Assembly: GCA_021819435.1 (NCBI GenBank)
Contig: JAKARB010000010.1
Coordinates: forward strand, 124,001-188,000
DNA: 64,000 nt
Origin: Pseudomonadota bacterium
Lineage (GTDB): Bacteria; Pseudomonadota; Gammaproteobacteria; Burkholderiales; Burkholderiaceae_C
Direction: 5' to 3'
Shown one piece after another: positions 54,292 to 64,000 of this stretch. Positions within the stretch are counted from its first letter, which is position 1; each line of letters opens with the position of its first letter. The translations under genes were made by a program, and so were the position numbers. The notes below the pieces were generated by a model. That model was not told the origin of the DNA. It made no database searches and worked only from the letters and a program-made list of their open reading frames with translations.

Positions 54292-55452
54292 CTACCGGTG
54301 GTGCCCCCTTGAGGGGGCAGGCGAAGCCTGTAGGGGGTGGCCCATCATGCGTCGATACCACTCGTGGAAGTGCTGCATGCCGTCTTCCATCGGGCTTTGG
54401 TAGGGGCCGACCTCGTTGTCGCCGCGCTCCATCAGGGCGCGACGGCCGGCGTCCATGCGCTCGCCGATCTCGTCGTCCTCGATGCAGGTCTCCATGTAAG
54501 CCGCGCGCTGGGCCTCGATGAACTCGCGTTCGAAGGCGGCGATCTCTTCGGGGTAGTAGAACTCCACCACGTTGAGTGTTTTCTGCGGCCCCTGGGGGTA
54601 CATGTTCGAGACCACCAGCACGTGGGGGTACCACTCGACCATCATCGTCGGGTAGTAGGTCAGCCACACGGCGCCTTGCGACGGCTTCTCGCCGCCACGG
54701 TAGTTCATCAGCACCTCGCGCCACTTCTTGTAGACGTCGGAGCCGGGCTTGTCGAAGCCCTTGGAGACGCCCACGGTCTGCACCGAGTAGGCATCGGCCA
54801 TGTCCCAGCTCAGGTCGTCGCAGGTGACGAAGTTGCCCAGGCCGGGGTGGAAGGGGCCGACGTGGTAGTCCTCGAGGTAGACCTCGATGAAGGTCTTCCA
54901 GTTGTAGTTGCACTCGTGCAGCTCGACGTGGTCGAGCACGTAGCCGGTGAAGTCGAGGTCGCCGCCCGGCTTGAAGCGGGCGTCCAGGCCGGCCAGGTCA
55001 CGCGCGATGTCGCGGCCGTTGTCCTCGAACAGCAGCCCGTTCCAGTCGCGAACCTTGTAGTTGTTGAGGTTCAGGCACGGGTCGTGGTCGAAGTGGGGCG
55101 CGCCGATGAGCTCGCCCTGGTGCGAATACGTCCAGCGGTGCAGCGGGCAGACGATGTTGTGCTTCGTGTTGCCGCGCCCCTTGAGCATGATGGCCTGGCG
55201 GTGGCGGCAGACGTTGGAGATCAGCTCGATGCCGTCTTTCGTGCGCACCAACACACGGCCTTCCTTCTCTTGAGGCAGCGCCAGGTAGTCGCCCACCTCG
55301 GGCACGCTGACGGCGTGGCCGAGGTAGCGGGGACCGGACTGAAAGATGCGCATCTGCTCCTCCTTGTACAGTTGTTCGTCGAAGTAGACGTGAACCGGCA
55401 GCTGGGAGTTGCTGCGATGAAGGGCGTTGAGCGCAGGACTCAGGTCGGACAT
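54292..55452 (-). CDS. Rieske non-heme iron oxygenase, alpha subunit
   Basis: A 386-residue oxygenase component. The Rieske [2Fe-2S] ligands lie in NVCRHRQA and IVCPLHRW (about residues 85-112). The mononuclear iron site is in YLEDYHVGPFHPGL (about 192-205), followed by a SRPBCC-type catalytic domain. No reductase or ferredoxin gene is adjacent, so its electron partner is elsewhere. The substrate is unknown. The ATG at 55452 is preceded by a promoter about 255 bases upstream. Confidence 0.93.
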   Translation of the reverse strand: MSDLSPALNALHRSNSQLPVHVYFDEQLYKEEQMRIFQSGPRYLGHAVSVPEVGDYLALPQEKEGRVLVRTKDGIELISNVCRHRQAIMLKGRGNTKHNIVCPLHRWTYSHQGELIGAPHFDHDPCLNLNNYKVRDWNGLLFEDNGRDIARDLAGLDARFKPGGDLDFTGYVLDHVELHECNYNWKTFIEVYLEDYHVGPFHPGLGNFVTCDDLSWDMADAYSVQTVGVSKGFDKPGSDVYKKWREVLMNYRGGEKPSQGAVWLTYYPTMMVEWYPHVLVVSNMYPQGPQKTLNVVEFYYPEEIAAFEREFIEAQRAAYMETCIEDDEIGERMDAGRRALMERGDNEVGPYQSPMEDGMQHFHEWYRRMMGHPLQASPAPSRGHHR

Positions 55453-55925
55453 GATCCCCAGGATCTCCAAAAACCAATGTCAACCCACCTCGTGAAGCAG
55501 TGCGCCGCAGGACAGGGAAGCCAGCCCGGCAACGCATTGTTTCGCGAAGATTTGTGAAGCCCGGCCATGGCCGGGGACGGCGGACCCCGAATCTGCTGAA
55601 TTGGCTGGATCTGCTTGACACGCGGCATGTGCCGCAAGGCGCAAGCCGCGCACGCGTGAAGGCGTGATGAAAACGCGATTCAGGGTGCGATCCGGGGAAC
55701 CCATGATTCTAGCCGGGGGGGTGAAGTGGGGCAAGCCTGAGGGATTGCGACGGCTCAAGCTTGGCAGGCACCCAGCCTGTCAGGGGGTGCAACAAGGCCC
55801 AATCTCCCTCAGGGGCGGGGCGTGCGCCCCAGGACACTCGAAATAGAATAGCTGTTTGCCCTCAGAGGCGTCCCCACGCGCCCCGTGGGTGTCTTCCTGA
55901 CGGCGCATTCCGGCTTCCCATCCCC
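55453..55925. other. Divergent intergenic region between the Rieske oxygenase and xseB
   Basis: This 473-bp gap has no credible gene. It contains a perfect 16-bp palindrome CCCGGCCATGGCCGGG (55560-55575), a GCGGC-ATGT-GCCGC repeat directly after a TTGACA (55616-55635), the minus-strand promoter at 55706-55734, a GGGGCG/CGCCCC hairpin (55817-55830) and a TAGAAT box (55844-55849) facing xseB. Confidence 0.5.
55706..55734 (-). promoter_or_regulatory. Sigma-70-type promoter of the Rieske oxygenase gene
   Basis: On the minus strand TTGCCC (55734-55729) and TAGAAT (55711-55706) are 17 bases apart. The palindromes at 55560-55575 and 55622-55635 lie downstream in the leader. Confidence 0.45.
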
Positions 55926-56201
55926 ATGGCCCGACCACCATCCTCCTCCGCCGCGTCCCCCAGCGCCGCTGCGTCGAACGCAGGCGCCGAGGCCCTGCCC
56001 GCCACCTACGAAGAAGCCATGGCCGAGCTGGAGCAGCTCGTCGCGCGCATGGAAGCGGGTGCCTTGCCGCTGGAGCAGTTGCTGGTTGCCTATCAGCGTG
56101 GCGCCTCGCTGCTGGGCTTCTGCCGCGAGCGCCTGCAGGCCGTCGAGGAGCAGGTCAAGCAGCTCGAAGGCGGGCAACTCAAGCCCTGGGACGCCGCATG
56201 A
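55926..56201 (+). CDS. xseB: Exodeoxyribonuclease VII small subunit
   Basis: A 91-residue protein. The XseB domain covers about residues 27-85: [44 protein letters not shown]. An Ala/Ser-rich 25-residue extension precedes it. It partners XseA in degrading single-stranded DNA. It overlaps ispA by 4 bases (ATGA), the usual xseB-ispA-dxs order. Confidence 0.95.
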   Translation: MARPPSSSAASPSAAASNAGAEALPATYEEAMAELEQLVARMEAGALPLEQLLVAYQRGASLLGFCRERLQAVEEQVKQLEGGQLKPWDAA

Positions 56202-57124
56202 GTCCCCAACAACTGCACAGCTGGTCGGTCGATGTGCTGGCCCGTGTCGAGTCCGCCCTGGACGAGTGGGTGCCTGCCTCGGCGCCAGCCGGGTTGGGCG
56301 AGGCCATGCGCTACGGCGTGCTCGACGGCGGCAAGCGCATCCGCGCGCTGCTGGTCGTGGCTGCGGCTGAGGCGGTGGGTGCGGTTAACACCGCGGTCGG
56401 TCGTGAAGCGGCCCTGCGTGCCGCCTGCGCGGTTGAACTCATCCACGCCTATTCGCTTGTGCATGACGACATGCCTTGCATGGACAACGACGTGCTGCGC
56501 CGGGGCAAGCCCACGGTGCACGTGGCCTTCGGCGAAGCCCAGGCGATGCTGGCAGGTGACGCGATGCAGGCCCTGGCCTTCGAGGTCCTCACGCCAGATG
56601 CTGGCGAGGGCCTGGGTGTGCCACCGGCTTTGCAGGCGCGGCTGGTGCGCCTGCTGGCACGTGCATCGGGGCAGGCCGGCATGGCGGGCGGCCAGGCCAT
56701 CGACCTGGCCAGCGTGGGCCGCTCGCTCGACGAGGCCACCCTGCGCGAGATGCACCGCCTCAAAACCGGCGCCTTGCTTCGCGCCAGCGTGCAAATGGGC
56801 GCGGCCTGCGCCGAGCTGCCCGCCGACACCCCGGCCTGGCGGGCGCTGACCGACTATGGCCATGCCATGGGGCTGGCCTTCCAGATCGTCGACGATGTGC
56901 TGGATGCCACCCAGCCTTCCGACACGCTGGGCAAGACAGCCGGCAAGGACGCCGACGCCAACAAGCCCACCTACGTGAGCCTGCTGGGCCTGGACGGCGC
57001 CCGACGCGAGGCCGACGGGCTGCTGGCCCAGTCCCTGTCTGCGCTGGCTCGCAGTGGCCTGCCTTCCGAGGCCAGCGGGGCCCTGGCGGCCCTGGCGCAT
57101 CGCATCGTCCATCGCGACCATTGA
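56198..57124 (+). CDS. ispA: (2E,6E)-farnesyl diphosphate synthase
   Basis: A 308-residue trans-prenyltransferase making C15 farnesyl diphosphate for ubiquinone and undecaprenyl synthesis. The first aspartate-rich motif is [12 protein letters not shown] (about residues 87-98), and the second is [11 protein letters not shown] (about 228-238). [10 protein letters not shown] near residue 46 binds diphosphate. It is translationally coupled to xseB. Confidence 0.97.
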   Translation: MSPQQLHSWSVDVLARVESALDEWVPASAPAGLGEAMRYGVLDGGKRIRALLVVAAAEAVGAVNTAVGREAALRAACAVELIHAYSLVHDDMPCMDNDVLRRGKPTVHVAFGEAQAMLAGDAMQALAFEVLTPDAGEGLGVPPALQARLVRLLARASGQAGMAGGQAIDLASVGRSLDEATLREMHRLKTGALLRASVQMGAACAELPADTPAWRALTDYGHAMGLAFQIVDDVLDATQPSDTLGKTAGKDADANKPTYVSLLGLDGARREADGLLAQSLSALARSGLPSEASGALAALAHRIVHRDH

Positions 57125-57178
57125 TCGATCACTCAGCGACCACCGAACCAAGAAGAAATCCCCCACAGGATGAGCAAC

Positions 57179-59077
57179 ATGACCCACCCCTTGCTGTCGC
57201 GCGTCGATTCGCCTTCGGATCTGCGGCACCTGTCGCGGACGGAGCTCAAGCAGCTCGCCAACGAGCTGCGGTCTTACCTGCTCGACAGCGTGGCGCGCAC
57301 CGGGGGGCACCTGTCTTCCAACCTGGGCACGGTGGAGCTCACCATCGCGCTGCACCACGTCTTCAACACGCCGCATGACCGCCTGGTGTGGGACGTGGGC
57401 CACCAGACCTACCCGCACAAGATCCTGACCGGCCGCCGCGACCGCATGTCCACGCTGCGCCAGTTCGGTGGCATGAGCGGCTTCCCGCGCCGCGATGAGA
57501 GTGAATACGACACCTTCGGCACGGCGCACTCGTCCACCTCCATCTCGGCGGCGCTGGGCATGGCGCAGGGCGCGCAGATCCGTGGCGAGTCGCGCCGCGC
57601 GGTGGCCATCATCGGCGATGGCGCCATGACCGCCGGCATGGCCTTCGAGGCGCTGAACAACGCGGGCGTGCCGCATGCGGGCAAGATGCCCAACCTGCTG
57701 GTGGTGCTCAACGACAACGACATGTCGATCTCGCCGCCGGTGGGGGCGCTCAACCGCTATCTGGCGCGGCTGATGTCCGGCCGCTTCTACATGGCCGCGC
57801 GCGAAAGCGCCAAGCAGGTGCTGCGCAACGCGCCGCCGTTGTTCGAGCTGGCCAAGAAGCTCGAAGAGCACGCCAAGGGCCTGGTCGTGCCGGCCACCAT
57901 CTTCGAGGAGTTCGGCTTCAACTACGTCGGCCCGATCGACGGCCACGACCTCGACAGCCTCATCCCCACGCTGGAGAACCTGCGCGACCTCGAAGGCCCG
58001 CAGTTCCTGCACGTGGTCACCAAGAAGGGCTACGGCTACAAGCTCGCCGAGGCGGATCCCATCGCCTACCACGGGCCGGGCAAATTCGACCCGGCTGTGG
58101 GCCTGAAGAAGCCGGCGCCGTCGGACGTGCCGCCCAAGCCCACCTTCACGCAGGTGTTCGGCCAATGGCTGTGCGACATGGCCGCCGCAGACCCGCGCCT
58201 GGTGGGCATCACGCCGGCCATGCGCGAGGGCTCGGGCATGGTCGAGTTCCACCAGAAGTACCCCGGCCGCTACTTCGATGTCGGCATCGCCGAGCAGCAC
58301 GCCGTCACCTTCGCGGCGGGCCTGGCCTGCGAGGGCCTGAAGCCCGTGGTGGCCATCTACTCGACCTTCCTGCAGCGTGCGTATGACCAGCTCATCCACG
58401 ACGTCGCCATCCAGAACCTGCCGGTGGTGTTCGCGCTCGATCGCGCCGGCATCGTGGGGGCGGATGGCGCCACGCACATGGGCGCCTTCGACATCGCCTT
58501 CGTGCGCTGCATCCCCAACATGAGCCTGCTGACGCCGGCCGACGAGGCCGAGACGCGCCAGGCCCTGAGCGCCGCCCATGCACAGAACCACCCGGTGGCG
58601 GTGCGCTACCCGCGCGGTGCGGGCGCGGGCGTGCCGGTGCCCACCGACCTCGAGCCCATGCCCTGGGGCAAGGGCGAGGTGCGCCGCCATGCTTCCTACG
58701 CGCAAGCGGCTGGCCAGCGCGTGGCCATCCTGGCGTTCGGCACCTTGCTGTACCCGGCGCTGAAAGCCGGGGAGGCGCTCGATGCCACCGTGGCGAACAT
58801 GCGCTTCGTCAAGCCGCTGGATGTCGAGTTGGTCAAACAACTGGCCGAGGCCAACGACCTGATCGTGACGGTGGAAGAAGGCTGCGTTCAGGGCGGCGCT
58901 GGCTCGGCCGTGGCCGAGGCGCTGGCTGCGGCCGGCATCGCCAAGCCCGTGTTGATGCTGGGCCTGCCCGACCAGTTCATCGAGCATGGTGACCCGGCCA
59001 AGCTGCTCGCCCTGTGCGGGCTGGATGCGGCGGGCATCGAGCAGGCCATCCGCGACAGGCTGGCGGCGACCGCCTGA
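57179..59077 (+). CDS. dxs: 1-deoxy-D-xylulose-5-phosphate synthase
   Basis: A 632-residue thiamine diphosphate enzyme, the entry step of the MEP isoprenoid pathway. Motifs are [36 protein letters not shown], the ThDP-binding [16 protein letters not shown], and [18 protein letters not shown] in the transketolase core. The start is placed at the second ATG (57179) because AGGATGAGCAAC precedes it; 57170 is three codons upstream and in frame. With ispA it forms an isoprenoid operon. The Fe-S carrier ErpA, encoded at 16.6 kb, serves later enzymes of the same pathway. Confidence 0.97.
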   Translation: MTHPLLSRVDSPSDLRHLSRTELKQLANELRSYLLDSVARTGGHLSSNLGTVELTIALHHVFNTPHDRLVWDVGHQTYPHKILTGRRDRMSTLRQFGGMSGFPRRDESEYDTFGTAHSSTSISAALGMAQGAQIRGESRRAVAIIGDGAMTAGMAFEALNNAGVPHAGKMPNLLVVLNDNDMSISPPVGALNRYLARLMSGRFYMAARESAKQVLRNAPPLFELAKKLEEHAKGLVVPATIFEEFGFNYVGPIDGHDLDSLIPTLENLRDLEGPQFLHVVTKKGYGYKLAEADPIAYHGPGKFDPAVGLKKPAPSDVPPKPTFTQVFGQWLCDMAAADPRLVGITPAMREGSGMVEFHQKYPGRYFDVGIAEQHAVTFAAGLACEGLKPVVAIYSTFLQRAYDQLIHDVAIQNLPVVFALDRAGIVGADGATHMGAFDIAFVRCIPNMSLLTPADEAETRQALSAAHAQNHPVAVRYPRGAGAGVPVPTDLEPMPWGKGEVRRHASYAQAAGQRVAILAFGTLLYPALKAGEALDATVANMRFVKPLDVELVKQLAEANDLIVTVEEGCVQGGAGSAVAEALAAAGIAKPVLMLGLPDQFIEHGDPAKLLALCGLDAAGIEQAIRDRLAATA

Positions 59078-59173
59078 ACCCGTCGGTGGGCGGCGCTGTT
59101 CGGAGCGCGTGCCGCGTCTGCTTCGCCTCTTTTTTGTCTCTTCCTCGCCTCCTCGGTGAACCGATGGGTCTGC

Positions 59174-59704
59174 TCAGGCGGCCTGCTTCTGGTCGCTCGT
59201 CTGGTTCGTGGGGGCAGCTTGCTTGCCGGCGTCTTCTTCGCCGCACGAGCCGCCACAGCCTTGGATGGCCAGGGCCGGCAGCGCCTCCGGTTGTGACACC
59301 GTGCCCGTGAGCGGGTCGTAGCCGACGCTCTTGAGGTGCAGGGCCAGGCCCGAGTCCATGGTCTGCGCGTGGTGCGGGAACCAGAGCGTCAGCTCATGGG
59401 CCATTTGCCGGATGGGCTGCAACTGGCCCTGGCGACCCGCCTCCAGCCCTTCCTTGAGTACCTTGAGCACGACGGCGTGTTGCGTGAGGTGGCAACTGCC
59501 TGGCGCGAAGCCGGTGGCCAGCATCCAGCGGTCTTCCTGGCCGAAGTGTTCTTCTGTGTGTTCGACCAGGGCCTGCCAGCGCGTGACCAGCTCGGCGTCC
59601 TCGGCATCTTGAACCAGCGCGAGCAGGTCGACGAACTCGACGTGGGTCTGGTCCATGGCGGGCAGGGACACGGACAGGGCTTGGGACCATTCAAGGCGGG
59701 ACAT
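59174..59704 (-). CDS. Bacteriohemerythrin-like protein with Cys-rich tail
   Basis: A 176-residue protein. Residues 1-130 fit a hemerythrin four-helix bundle with the di-iron ligands spaced as expected: DQTHVEF, EHTEEHFGQED, CHLTQH and WFPHHAQTMD. It probably binds oxygen or senses O2/NO in the cytoplasm. The C-terminal 40 residues are an unusual extension with GCGGSCGEEDAG followed by a Gln/Lys/Thr-rich end, which could bind a metal. It is convergent with dxs. Confidence 0.85.
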   Translation of the reverse strand: MSRLEWSQALSVSLPAMDQTHVEFVDLLALVQDAEDAELVTRWQALVEHTEEHFGQEDRWMLATGFAPGSCHLTQHAVVLKVLKEGLEAGRQGQLQPIRQMAHELTLWFPHHAQTMDSGLALHLKSVGYDPLTGTVSQPEALPALAIQGCGGSCGEEDAGKQAAPTNQTSDQKQAA

Positions 59705-59958
59705 CGGGCGGGCTCCGGGCAGCGACAGGACCGCGCAAGGCTAACGTGAAGGGTGCCGATGCACCTTGCGTTGACGCAATGGCGCGCTGCGTTGCCATGT
59801 GAGCGGCATGCGGTGGTGATGGCGACGGCGATCAGTGTCTGGCGGTTGGCGGTGCTTGGCGCCCGATGCGCCCTGTTCGGCGGGGTGCGCAGGTAATCAC
59901 CGATGCAGCCCGGGAGGCCGGCAAATAGATTCGGGGCGATTGTTATGTATCGTTGCAG

Positions 59959-60900
59959 ATGAGGTGCCCCTTGCGACACACCAACGTTTTGAACTTCCGC
60001 GCCCTGGCCTTGGCCCTGATGGTCTGGCTGAGTTGGGGTCTCACTGCCGCCCAGGCTGCGAGCCTGGCCCCGGCCAGCAGCACCGAGGCCCGCACGCGCC
60101 ACCCCATCGTCCTCGTGCATGGCTTGATGGGCTGGGACAACATCCTCGGCCTGGATTACTGGTACGAGATCCCCGCTGCCCTGCGCCGCTCGGGCGCGAC
60201 CGTGCTGGTTGCGAAGGTGTCCGCGGTGAATGACAACAACGTGCGTGGCGAACAGCTGCTCAAGCAATTGCGCGAATGGCAGGCCGCGAAGGGTTACACG
60301 AAGTTCAACCTGGTGGGCCACAGCCAGGGCGGCCCCACCGCGCGCTATGCCGCAGGCGTGGCGCCGGAACTGGTGGCCAGCGTCACCTCAGTGCAGTCGC
60401 CCAACGTGATCGATTCGGCCCAGCCCGATTCCATCCTCTCGACGCTGTCTTCGCAACCCGATCTTTTCGCCAGCCTCGGTCGACTCATCGACTGGCTCTC
60501 GGGCCACGGCTCGCTGCCTCAGGACCCGGCTGCCTTGCAGGCCTGGGCAACCAACACGGCTGCCTTCAACGCCAAGTGGCCCGCCGGCATGCCGACGACG
60601 CCTTGCGGGCAGGGGCCTGAGCTCGCCGCCAATGGGGTGCGCTACTACTCGGTGGCGGGCAACGTCGCCAAGACGAACGCCTGGGATCCGTCCGACCTGA
60701 TCTTCAAGGAAGGGGCGGTGCCCAGCGATGGCCTGGTGCCGGTGTGCGCTGCGCACTGGGGCCGTGTGCTGCGCGACGACTACCCGTGGAACCACTTCGA
60801 CGGCGTCAACCAGTTCTTCGCGCTGATCGGCAAGGGCGCGCCTGACCCGGTGGCCTTCTACGTGCAGCAGGCCAGCCGGCTCAAGGCCCTGGGCCTATGA
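59959..60900 (+). CDS. Secreted triacylglycerol lipase (Burkholderia/Pseudomonas type)
   Basis: A 313-residue alpha/beta hydrolase with a signal peptide (cleavage near AAQAA, about residue 34). HPIVLVHGLMGWDN holds the oxyanion hole, GHSQGG (about 119-124) the nucleophile Ser, DGLVPVC the acid and WNHFDGVNQ the His. This resembles family I lipases that fold with a dedicated foldase (Lif) encoded next door. No lif gene follows here: argH is next, on the other strand. The ATG is chosen six bases inside an upstream TTG. Confidence 0.92.
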   Translation: MRCPLRHTNVLNFRALALALMVWLSWGLTAAQAASLAPASSTEARTRHPIVLVHGLMGWDNILGLDYWYEIPAALRRSGATVLVAKVSAVNDNNVRGEQLLKQLREWQAAKGYTKFNLVGHSQGGPTARYAAGVAPELVASVTSVQSPNVIDSAQPDSILSTLSSQPDLFASLGRLIDWLSGHGSLPQDPAALQAWATNTAAFNAKWPAGMPTTPCGQGPELAANGVRYYSVAGNVAKTNAWDPSDLIFKEGAVPSDGLVPVCAAHWGRVLRDDYPWNHFDGVNQFFALIGKGAPDPVAFYVQQASRLKALGL

Positions 60901-60978
60901 GCGGATGCCCTGGCGTGACAGCGCACGGCGGTGAGCGGTGGGAGCCCGCCCGAGGGCTCGCCGCGCACTTGGCCCTGA

Positions 60979-62391
60979 TCAGGGCTGCGTGACGCCGCCC
61001 AGGCGCTGGCGGTGGCGAGCCACCTGCGCGCGCACCTGTGCGGGGGCCGTGCCACCCAGCAGGTTGCGTGCGTTGAGCGAGCCGCGCAGGCTCAGCACCT
61101 CGTACACGTCCTGCTCGATGGCGGGGTTGTAGGCCTGGAGCTTGTCCAGCGGCAACTCCGAGAGGTCCACACCTGCGGCGATGGCGTCCTTCACGGCGTG
61201 GGCGACCACCTCGTGCGCGTCACGGAAGGGCAGGCCCTTCTTGACCAAGTAGTCGGCCAGGTCGGTGGCGGTGGCGTAGCCCTTCTTGGCGGCGCGTTCC
61301 ATCGCTTCGGGCTTGACGGTGATGCCGGCGGCCATCTCGGCGAAGATGCGCAGCGTGTCCTTCAAGGTGTCCACCGTGTCGAACAAGGGTTCCTTGTCTT
61401 CCTGGTTGTCCTTGTTGTAGGCCAGGGGCTGGCCCTTCATCAGCGTGATCAGGCCCATCAGGTGGCCCACGACGCGGCCGGTCTTGCCGCGCGCCAGCTC
61501 GGGCACGTCGGGGTTCTTCTTCTGCGGCATGATCGACGAGCCGGTGCAGAAGCGGTCGGCCAGGTCGATGAAGCCGAAGCTCTGGCTCATCCACAGGATG
61601 AGTTCTTCGCTCAGGCGCGAGACATGCACCATCAAGAGCGAGGCGGCGGCGGTGAACTCGATGGCGAAGTCGCGGTCGCTCACTGCGTCCAGGCTGTTCT
61701 GGCTGACGCCTTCGAAGCCCAGCGTGCGGGCCACGCGCTCGCGGTCGAGCGGGTAGCTGGTGCCGGCCAGCGCGGCCGAGCCCAACGGCAGGCGGTTGAT
61801 GCGGCGGCGCAGGTCGACCATGCGCTCGGCGTCGCGCGCGAACATCTCCACGTAGGCCAGCAGGTGGTGGCCAAACGCCACGGGCTGGGCCACTTGCAGG
61901 TGGGTGAAGCCGGGCAGGATCACGTCGGCGTTCTGCTCGGCCACATCGACCAGCGCTTTTTGCAGTTCTGTCAAAAGCACGCCGATTTCATCGACCTCGC
62001 CTCGCAGCCACAGACGCACGTCGGTGGCGACCTGGTCGTTGCGCGAGCGGCCGGTGTGCAGACGCTTGCCGGCATCGCCCACCAACTGCGTCAGGCGGGC
62101 CTCGATGTTGAGGTGCACGTCTTCGAGGTCGAGCTTCCACTCGAATTGGCCGGATTCGATCTCGGCGGTGATCTGCGCCATGCCTTTTTGGATGGCGGCG
62201 AGGTCAGTGGCGGAGATCAGGCCCTGCGCAGCCAGCATGTCGGCGTGGGCGAGCGAGCCCTGGATGTCGGCCTTCCACAGGCGCTTGTCGAAGAAGACGC
62301 TGGCCGTGTAGCGCTTGACCAGCTCGCTCATGGGCTCGGAAAACAGGGCCGACCAGGCCTGGGACTTCTTGTCGAGTTGGTTGGTGCTCAT
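60979..62391 (-). CDS. argH: Argininosuccinate lyase
   Basis: A 470-residue enzyme for the last step of arginine synthesis. The fumarase/ASL signature [12 protein letters not shown] is near residue 285. [18 protein letters not shown] and GYTHLQ-type [11 protein letters not shown] are present. The ATG at 62391 gives the family length; the open frame upstream runs antisense through the kinase gene and is not coding. argH divergent from algZ-algR is a conserved arrangement, also in Pseudomonas. Confidence 0.98.
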   Translation of the reverse strand: MSTNQLDKKSQAWSALFSEPMSELVKRYTASVFFDKRLWKADIQGSLAHADMLAAQGLISATDLAAIQKGMAQITAEIESGQFEWKLDLEDVHLNIEARLTQLVGDAGKRLHTGRSRNDQVATDVRLWLRGEVDEIGVLLTELQKALVDVAEQNADVILPGFTHLQVAQPVAFGHHLLAYVEMFARDAERMVDLRRRINRLPLGSAALAGTSYPLDRERVARTLGFEGVSQNSLDAVSDRDFAIEFTAAASLLMVHVSRLSEELILWMSQSFGFIDLADRFCTGSSIMPQKKNPDVPELARGKTGRVVGHLMGLITLMKGQPLAYNKDNQEDKEPLFDTVDTLKDTLRIFAEMAAGITVKPEAMERAAKKGYATATDLADYLVKKGLPFRDAHEVVAHAVKDAIAAGVDLSELPLDKLQAYNPAIEQDVYEVLSLRGSLNARNLLGGTAPAQVRAQVARHRQRLGGVTQP

Positions 62392-62451
62392 GGCGGTGCT
62401 CGCTGGGGTGGTGGCCGCCTGGGGGCTGGCTTCACGCAGAATGTGCAAACC

Positions 62452-63636
62452 ATGGATTCTAAAGACCCCGCCAAGGCCGTGCGGCCCACGCCACCCGAGT
62501 CGACCCCCGCGTGGGCGGTGTCGACCCAGTTCGCGCTCCCGCAGGGGGATGCGGTGGCGGGTGGTGCCCCGGCCGCGAAAGCGCCCGCCGCCCCGTCGCC
62601 TTTCGATGTCTGCCACGTTGGCGTGGTGCTGCGCGTGGTGCTGGGTGTGCAGGCCGTGGTGGGCCTGGGCGTGAGCTTCGCGGCTTCGGGGCTTTCTGAT
62701 GCGCTCGACCGCTGGGCCCAGTCCGCGATGGTGTCGCTGCCGGCCAGCTTGTTGTGGCTGGTGGTGGCCTGCGCGGCGCGCCGGGTGCTGGGCCGGGCGC
62801 CCGAGTGGGGCCAATGGCTCTGGGCTTGCAGCCTGGGCGCTGTGGCAGGGGCCCTGGCGCACTGGCAGGCGCGCTGGCTGGAGCAGTGGGTCACCGGCCT
62901 GCCCGTGGGGCTGGACTGGAGCTTCGTGCCGCCCTTGCTGACAGGCGCTGCGCTGGCGGGTGCCACCCTGGCTTGGCTCAAGCAACGCGCGCACAGCCAA
63001 TTGCCCGCCCACGCCGCCGCGCGCCTGGCCGAGTTGCAGGCGCGCATCCGCCCGCACTTCCTGTTCAACACGCTCAACACGGCGATCGCTCTGGTGCAGA
63101 TCGACCCACTGCGCGCCGAGTCCGTGCTCGAGGACTTGGCCGAGCTGTTCCGCCAGGCGCTGTCTTCGCCCTCGCTGCGCGGCACGCTGGCCGATGAGGT
63201 GGAGCTGGCGCGCCGCTACCTGGGCATCGAGCAGTTGCGCTTCGGCGATCGCATCACCGTGCGCTGGGAGCTCGACGAGGCTGTCCTGGGTGCCGAGGTG
63301 CCGACGCTCATCCTTCAACCGCTGGTAGAAAACGCCGTGCGGCATGGCGTCGAGGCCAACCCCCTGGGCGGTTGGATCGTGGTGCGCACCCGTTTGCAGG
63401 CCGGCCAGGCGGTGCTCACCGTCAGCAACTCGGTGCCCACGCAGGGCCCCACGGCGGCCACGGCGGGCCATGGCATCGCCTTGCGCAACGTGCGCCAGCG
63501 CCTCAAGCTCATGCACGATGTCGAGGCCGATTTCGATGCGGGCCTGCAAAAAGGCGAGGGTGCCCAGCCGCCGGTCTACGTGGTGCGCATCGCCGTGCCG
63601 TTGCCGCCCTCGTCCCAAGGAGTCGCCAACCGATGA
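62452..63636 (+). CDS. algZ: LytS/AlgZ-type sensor histidine kinase
   Basis: A 394-residue inner-membrane sensor. About four hydrophobic segments (residues 58-180) form the sensor. The His_kinase domain has its acceptor in [12 protein letters not shown] (about 208-219), and a HATPase domain carries the N box [12 protein letters not shown] (about 286-297) and a final [13 protein letters not shown]. It overlaps the following response regulator by 4 bases (ATGA). Position next to argH and the domain type match AlgZ (FimS) of Pseudomonas, which acts with AlgR on type IV pili. Confidence 0.9.
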   Translation: MDSKDPAKAVRPTPPESTPAWAVSTQFALPQGDAVAGGAPAAKAPAAPSPFDVCHVGVVLRVVLGVQAVVGLGVSFAASGLSDALDRWAQSAMVSLPASLLWLVVACAARRVLGRAPEWGQWLWACSLGAVAGALAHWQARWLEQWVTGLPVGLDWSFVPPLLTGAALAGATLAWLKQRAHSQLPAHAAARLAELQARIRPHFLFNTLNTAIALVQIDPLRAESVLEDLAELFRQALSSPSLRGTLADEVELARRYLGIEQLRFGDRITVRWELDEAVLGAEVPTLILQPLVENAVRHGVEANPLGGWIVVRTRLQAGQAVLTVSNSVPTQGPTAATAGHGIALRNVRQRLKLMHDVEADFDAGLQKGEGAQPPVYVVRIAVPLPPSSQGVANR

Positions 63637-64000
63637 ACGCACCGATGAACGCCTCTGCCATCCCTCTGAAAATCGCCATCGTCGATGACGAACCGCTGGC
63701 CCGCATGCGCATCCGCACGCTGCTCGGCCAGAGCGCAACGCCCAGCGAAGTGGTCGGCGAGTTCGGCGAGTCCGTCAGCGCCTTGATGTGGCTGCGGGAG
63801 CAGGATCAGGCCGGTTGTTCGCCCGACCTGGTTGTGCTTGACATCCAGATGCCAGGGCTTGACGGCATGGTGCTGGCCGCTCGCCTGCGCGACCTGCGCA
63901 GGCCGCCATCGGTGGTGTTCGTGACGGCGCACGCCGAGCACGCCCTGCGCGCCTTCGACTTGGCCGTTGCAGACTATTTGACCAAGCCCGTGCGGCTGGA
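63633..64000 (+). CDS. algR: LytTR-type response regulator AlgR (3' truncated by window edge)
   Basis: The first 122 codons are visible. A receiver domain begins at [20 protein letters not shown] (acidic pocket DDE), the phospho-acceptor Asp lies in [13 protein letters not shown], then [11 protein letters not shown] carries the Thr, and DYLTKPVRL carries the Lys. The LytTR DNA-binding domain expected next lies beyond 64000. The start overlaps the algZ stop. Identification as AlgR rests on the kinase partner and the argH synteny. Confidence 0.88.
   Translation, partial: MNAPMNASAIPLKIAIVDDEPLARMRIRTLLGQSATPSEVVGEFGESVSALMWLREQDQAGCSPDLVVLDIQMPGLDGMVLAARLRDLRRPPSVVFVTAHAEHALRAFDLAVADYLTKPVRL

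Noticed and set aside
56093-58987. A 964-codon open frame on the minus strand opposite xseB, ispA and dxs
   Set aside because: It lies antisense to three well-identified genes, has no recognisable domain and is His/Arg/Gly-rich, as expected for shadow frames in high-GC DNA. The same applies to the 592-codon frame opposite htpG (9692-11470).

Overview
The window is a compact, GC-rich chromosomal segment from a betaproteobacterium, almost certainly order Burkholderiales. The gene orders rplM-rpsI-argC, bactofilin-erpA-anmK-M23 peptidase-tyrS, glyA-nrdR-minor pilins-ribD, Rieske oxygenase-xseB-ispA-dxs and argH-algZ-algR are all familiar from that group. The genus cannot be fixed from the sequence alone. 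I see no phage, insertion sequence, CRISPR array or plasmid gene, and both window edges cut through genes.

Layout. 1-4.0 kb: a membrane aminopropyltransferase, a Tat-type lipoprotein FAD oxidoreductase and SpeD (polyamine-type chemistry), plus MurU (cell-wall recycling). 4.1-7.1 kb: a secreted coiled-coil protein and a fatty-acid desaturase with an AraC regulator. 7.3-9.5 kb: a large orphan protein of lower GC. 9.6-21 kb: housekeeping genes (tRNA with anticodon CAT, htpG, a GNAT enzyme, rplM-rpsI, argC, a DUF6776-like protein, bactofilin, erpA, anmK, an M23 peptidase, tyrS). 21.4-26.5 kb: an island of secreted proteins, with two PEP-CTERM paralogues, an OmpW-like barrel and two further paralogues without a sorting tail. 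26.6-33 kb: a MobA/MocA-like remnant, pdxH, a SPINDLY-like O-GlcNAc transferase, msrA and ubiD. 33-36 kb: a lytic transglycosylase, glyA behind a ZTP (pfl) riboswitch, and nrdR.

36.3-45 kb holds a type IV pilus minor-pilin operon (fimT-pilV-pilW-pilX-pilY1-pilE). 45.3-49.6 kb holds the riboflavin operon ribD-ribC-ribBA-ribH-nusB. It is followed by a tail-anchored Ser/Thr kinase, Ppx/GppA, a ZIP metal transporter, an EamA transporter and a Rieske oxygenase. 55.9-59.1 kb holds xseB-ispA-dxs (isoprenoid precursors). The end carries a hemerythrin-like protein, a secreted lipase, argH, and the algZ/algR-type two-component pair cut by the window edge.

Connections. MurU and AnmK are two enzymes of the same MurNAc recycling route. 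AlgR controls the minor-pilin operon in Pseudomonas, and both loci lie in this window. GlyA is placed under ZTP (one-carbon/purine) control by its leader. The least explained parts are the 727-residue orphan, the secreted-protein island, and several hairpin-rich non-coding stretches: the leader of the transglycosylase gene, the ubiD-msrA gap and the pilE-ribD gap.
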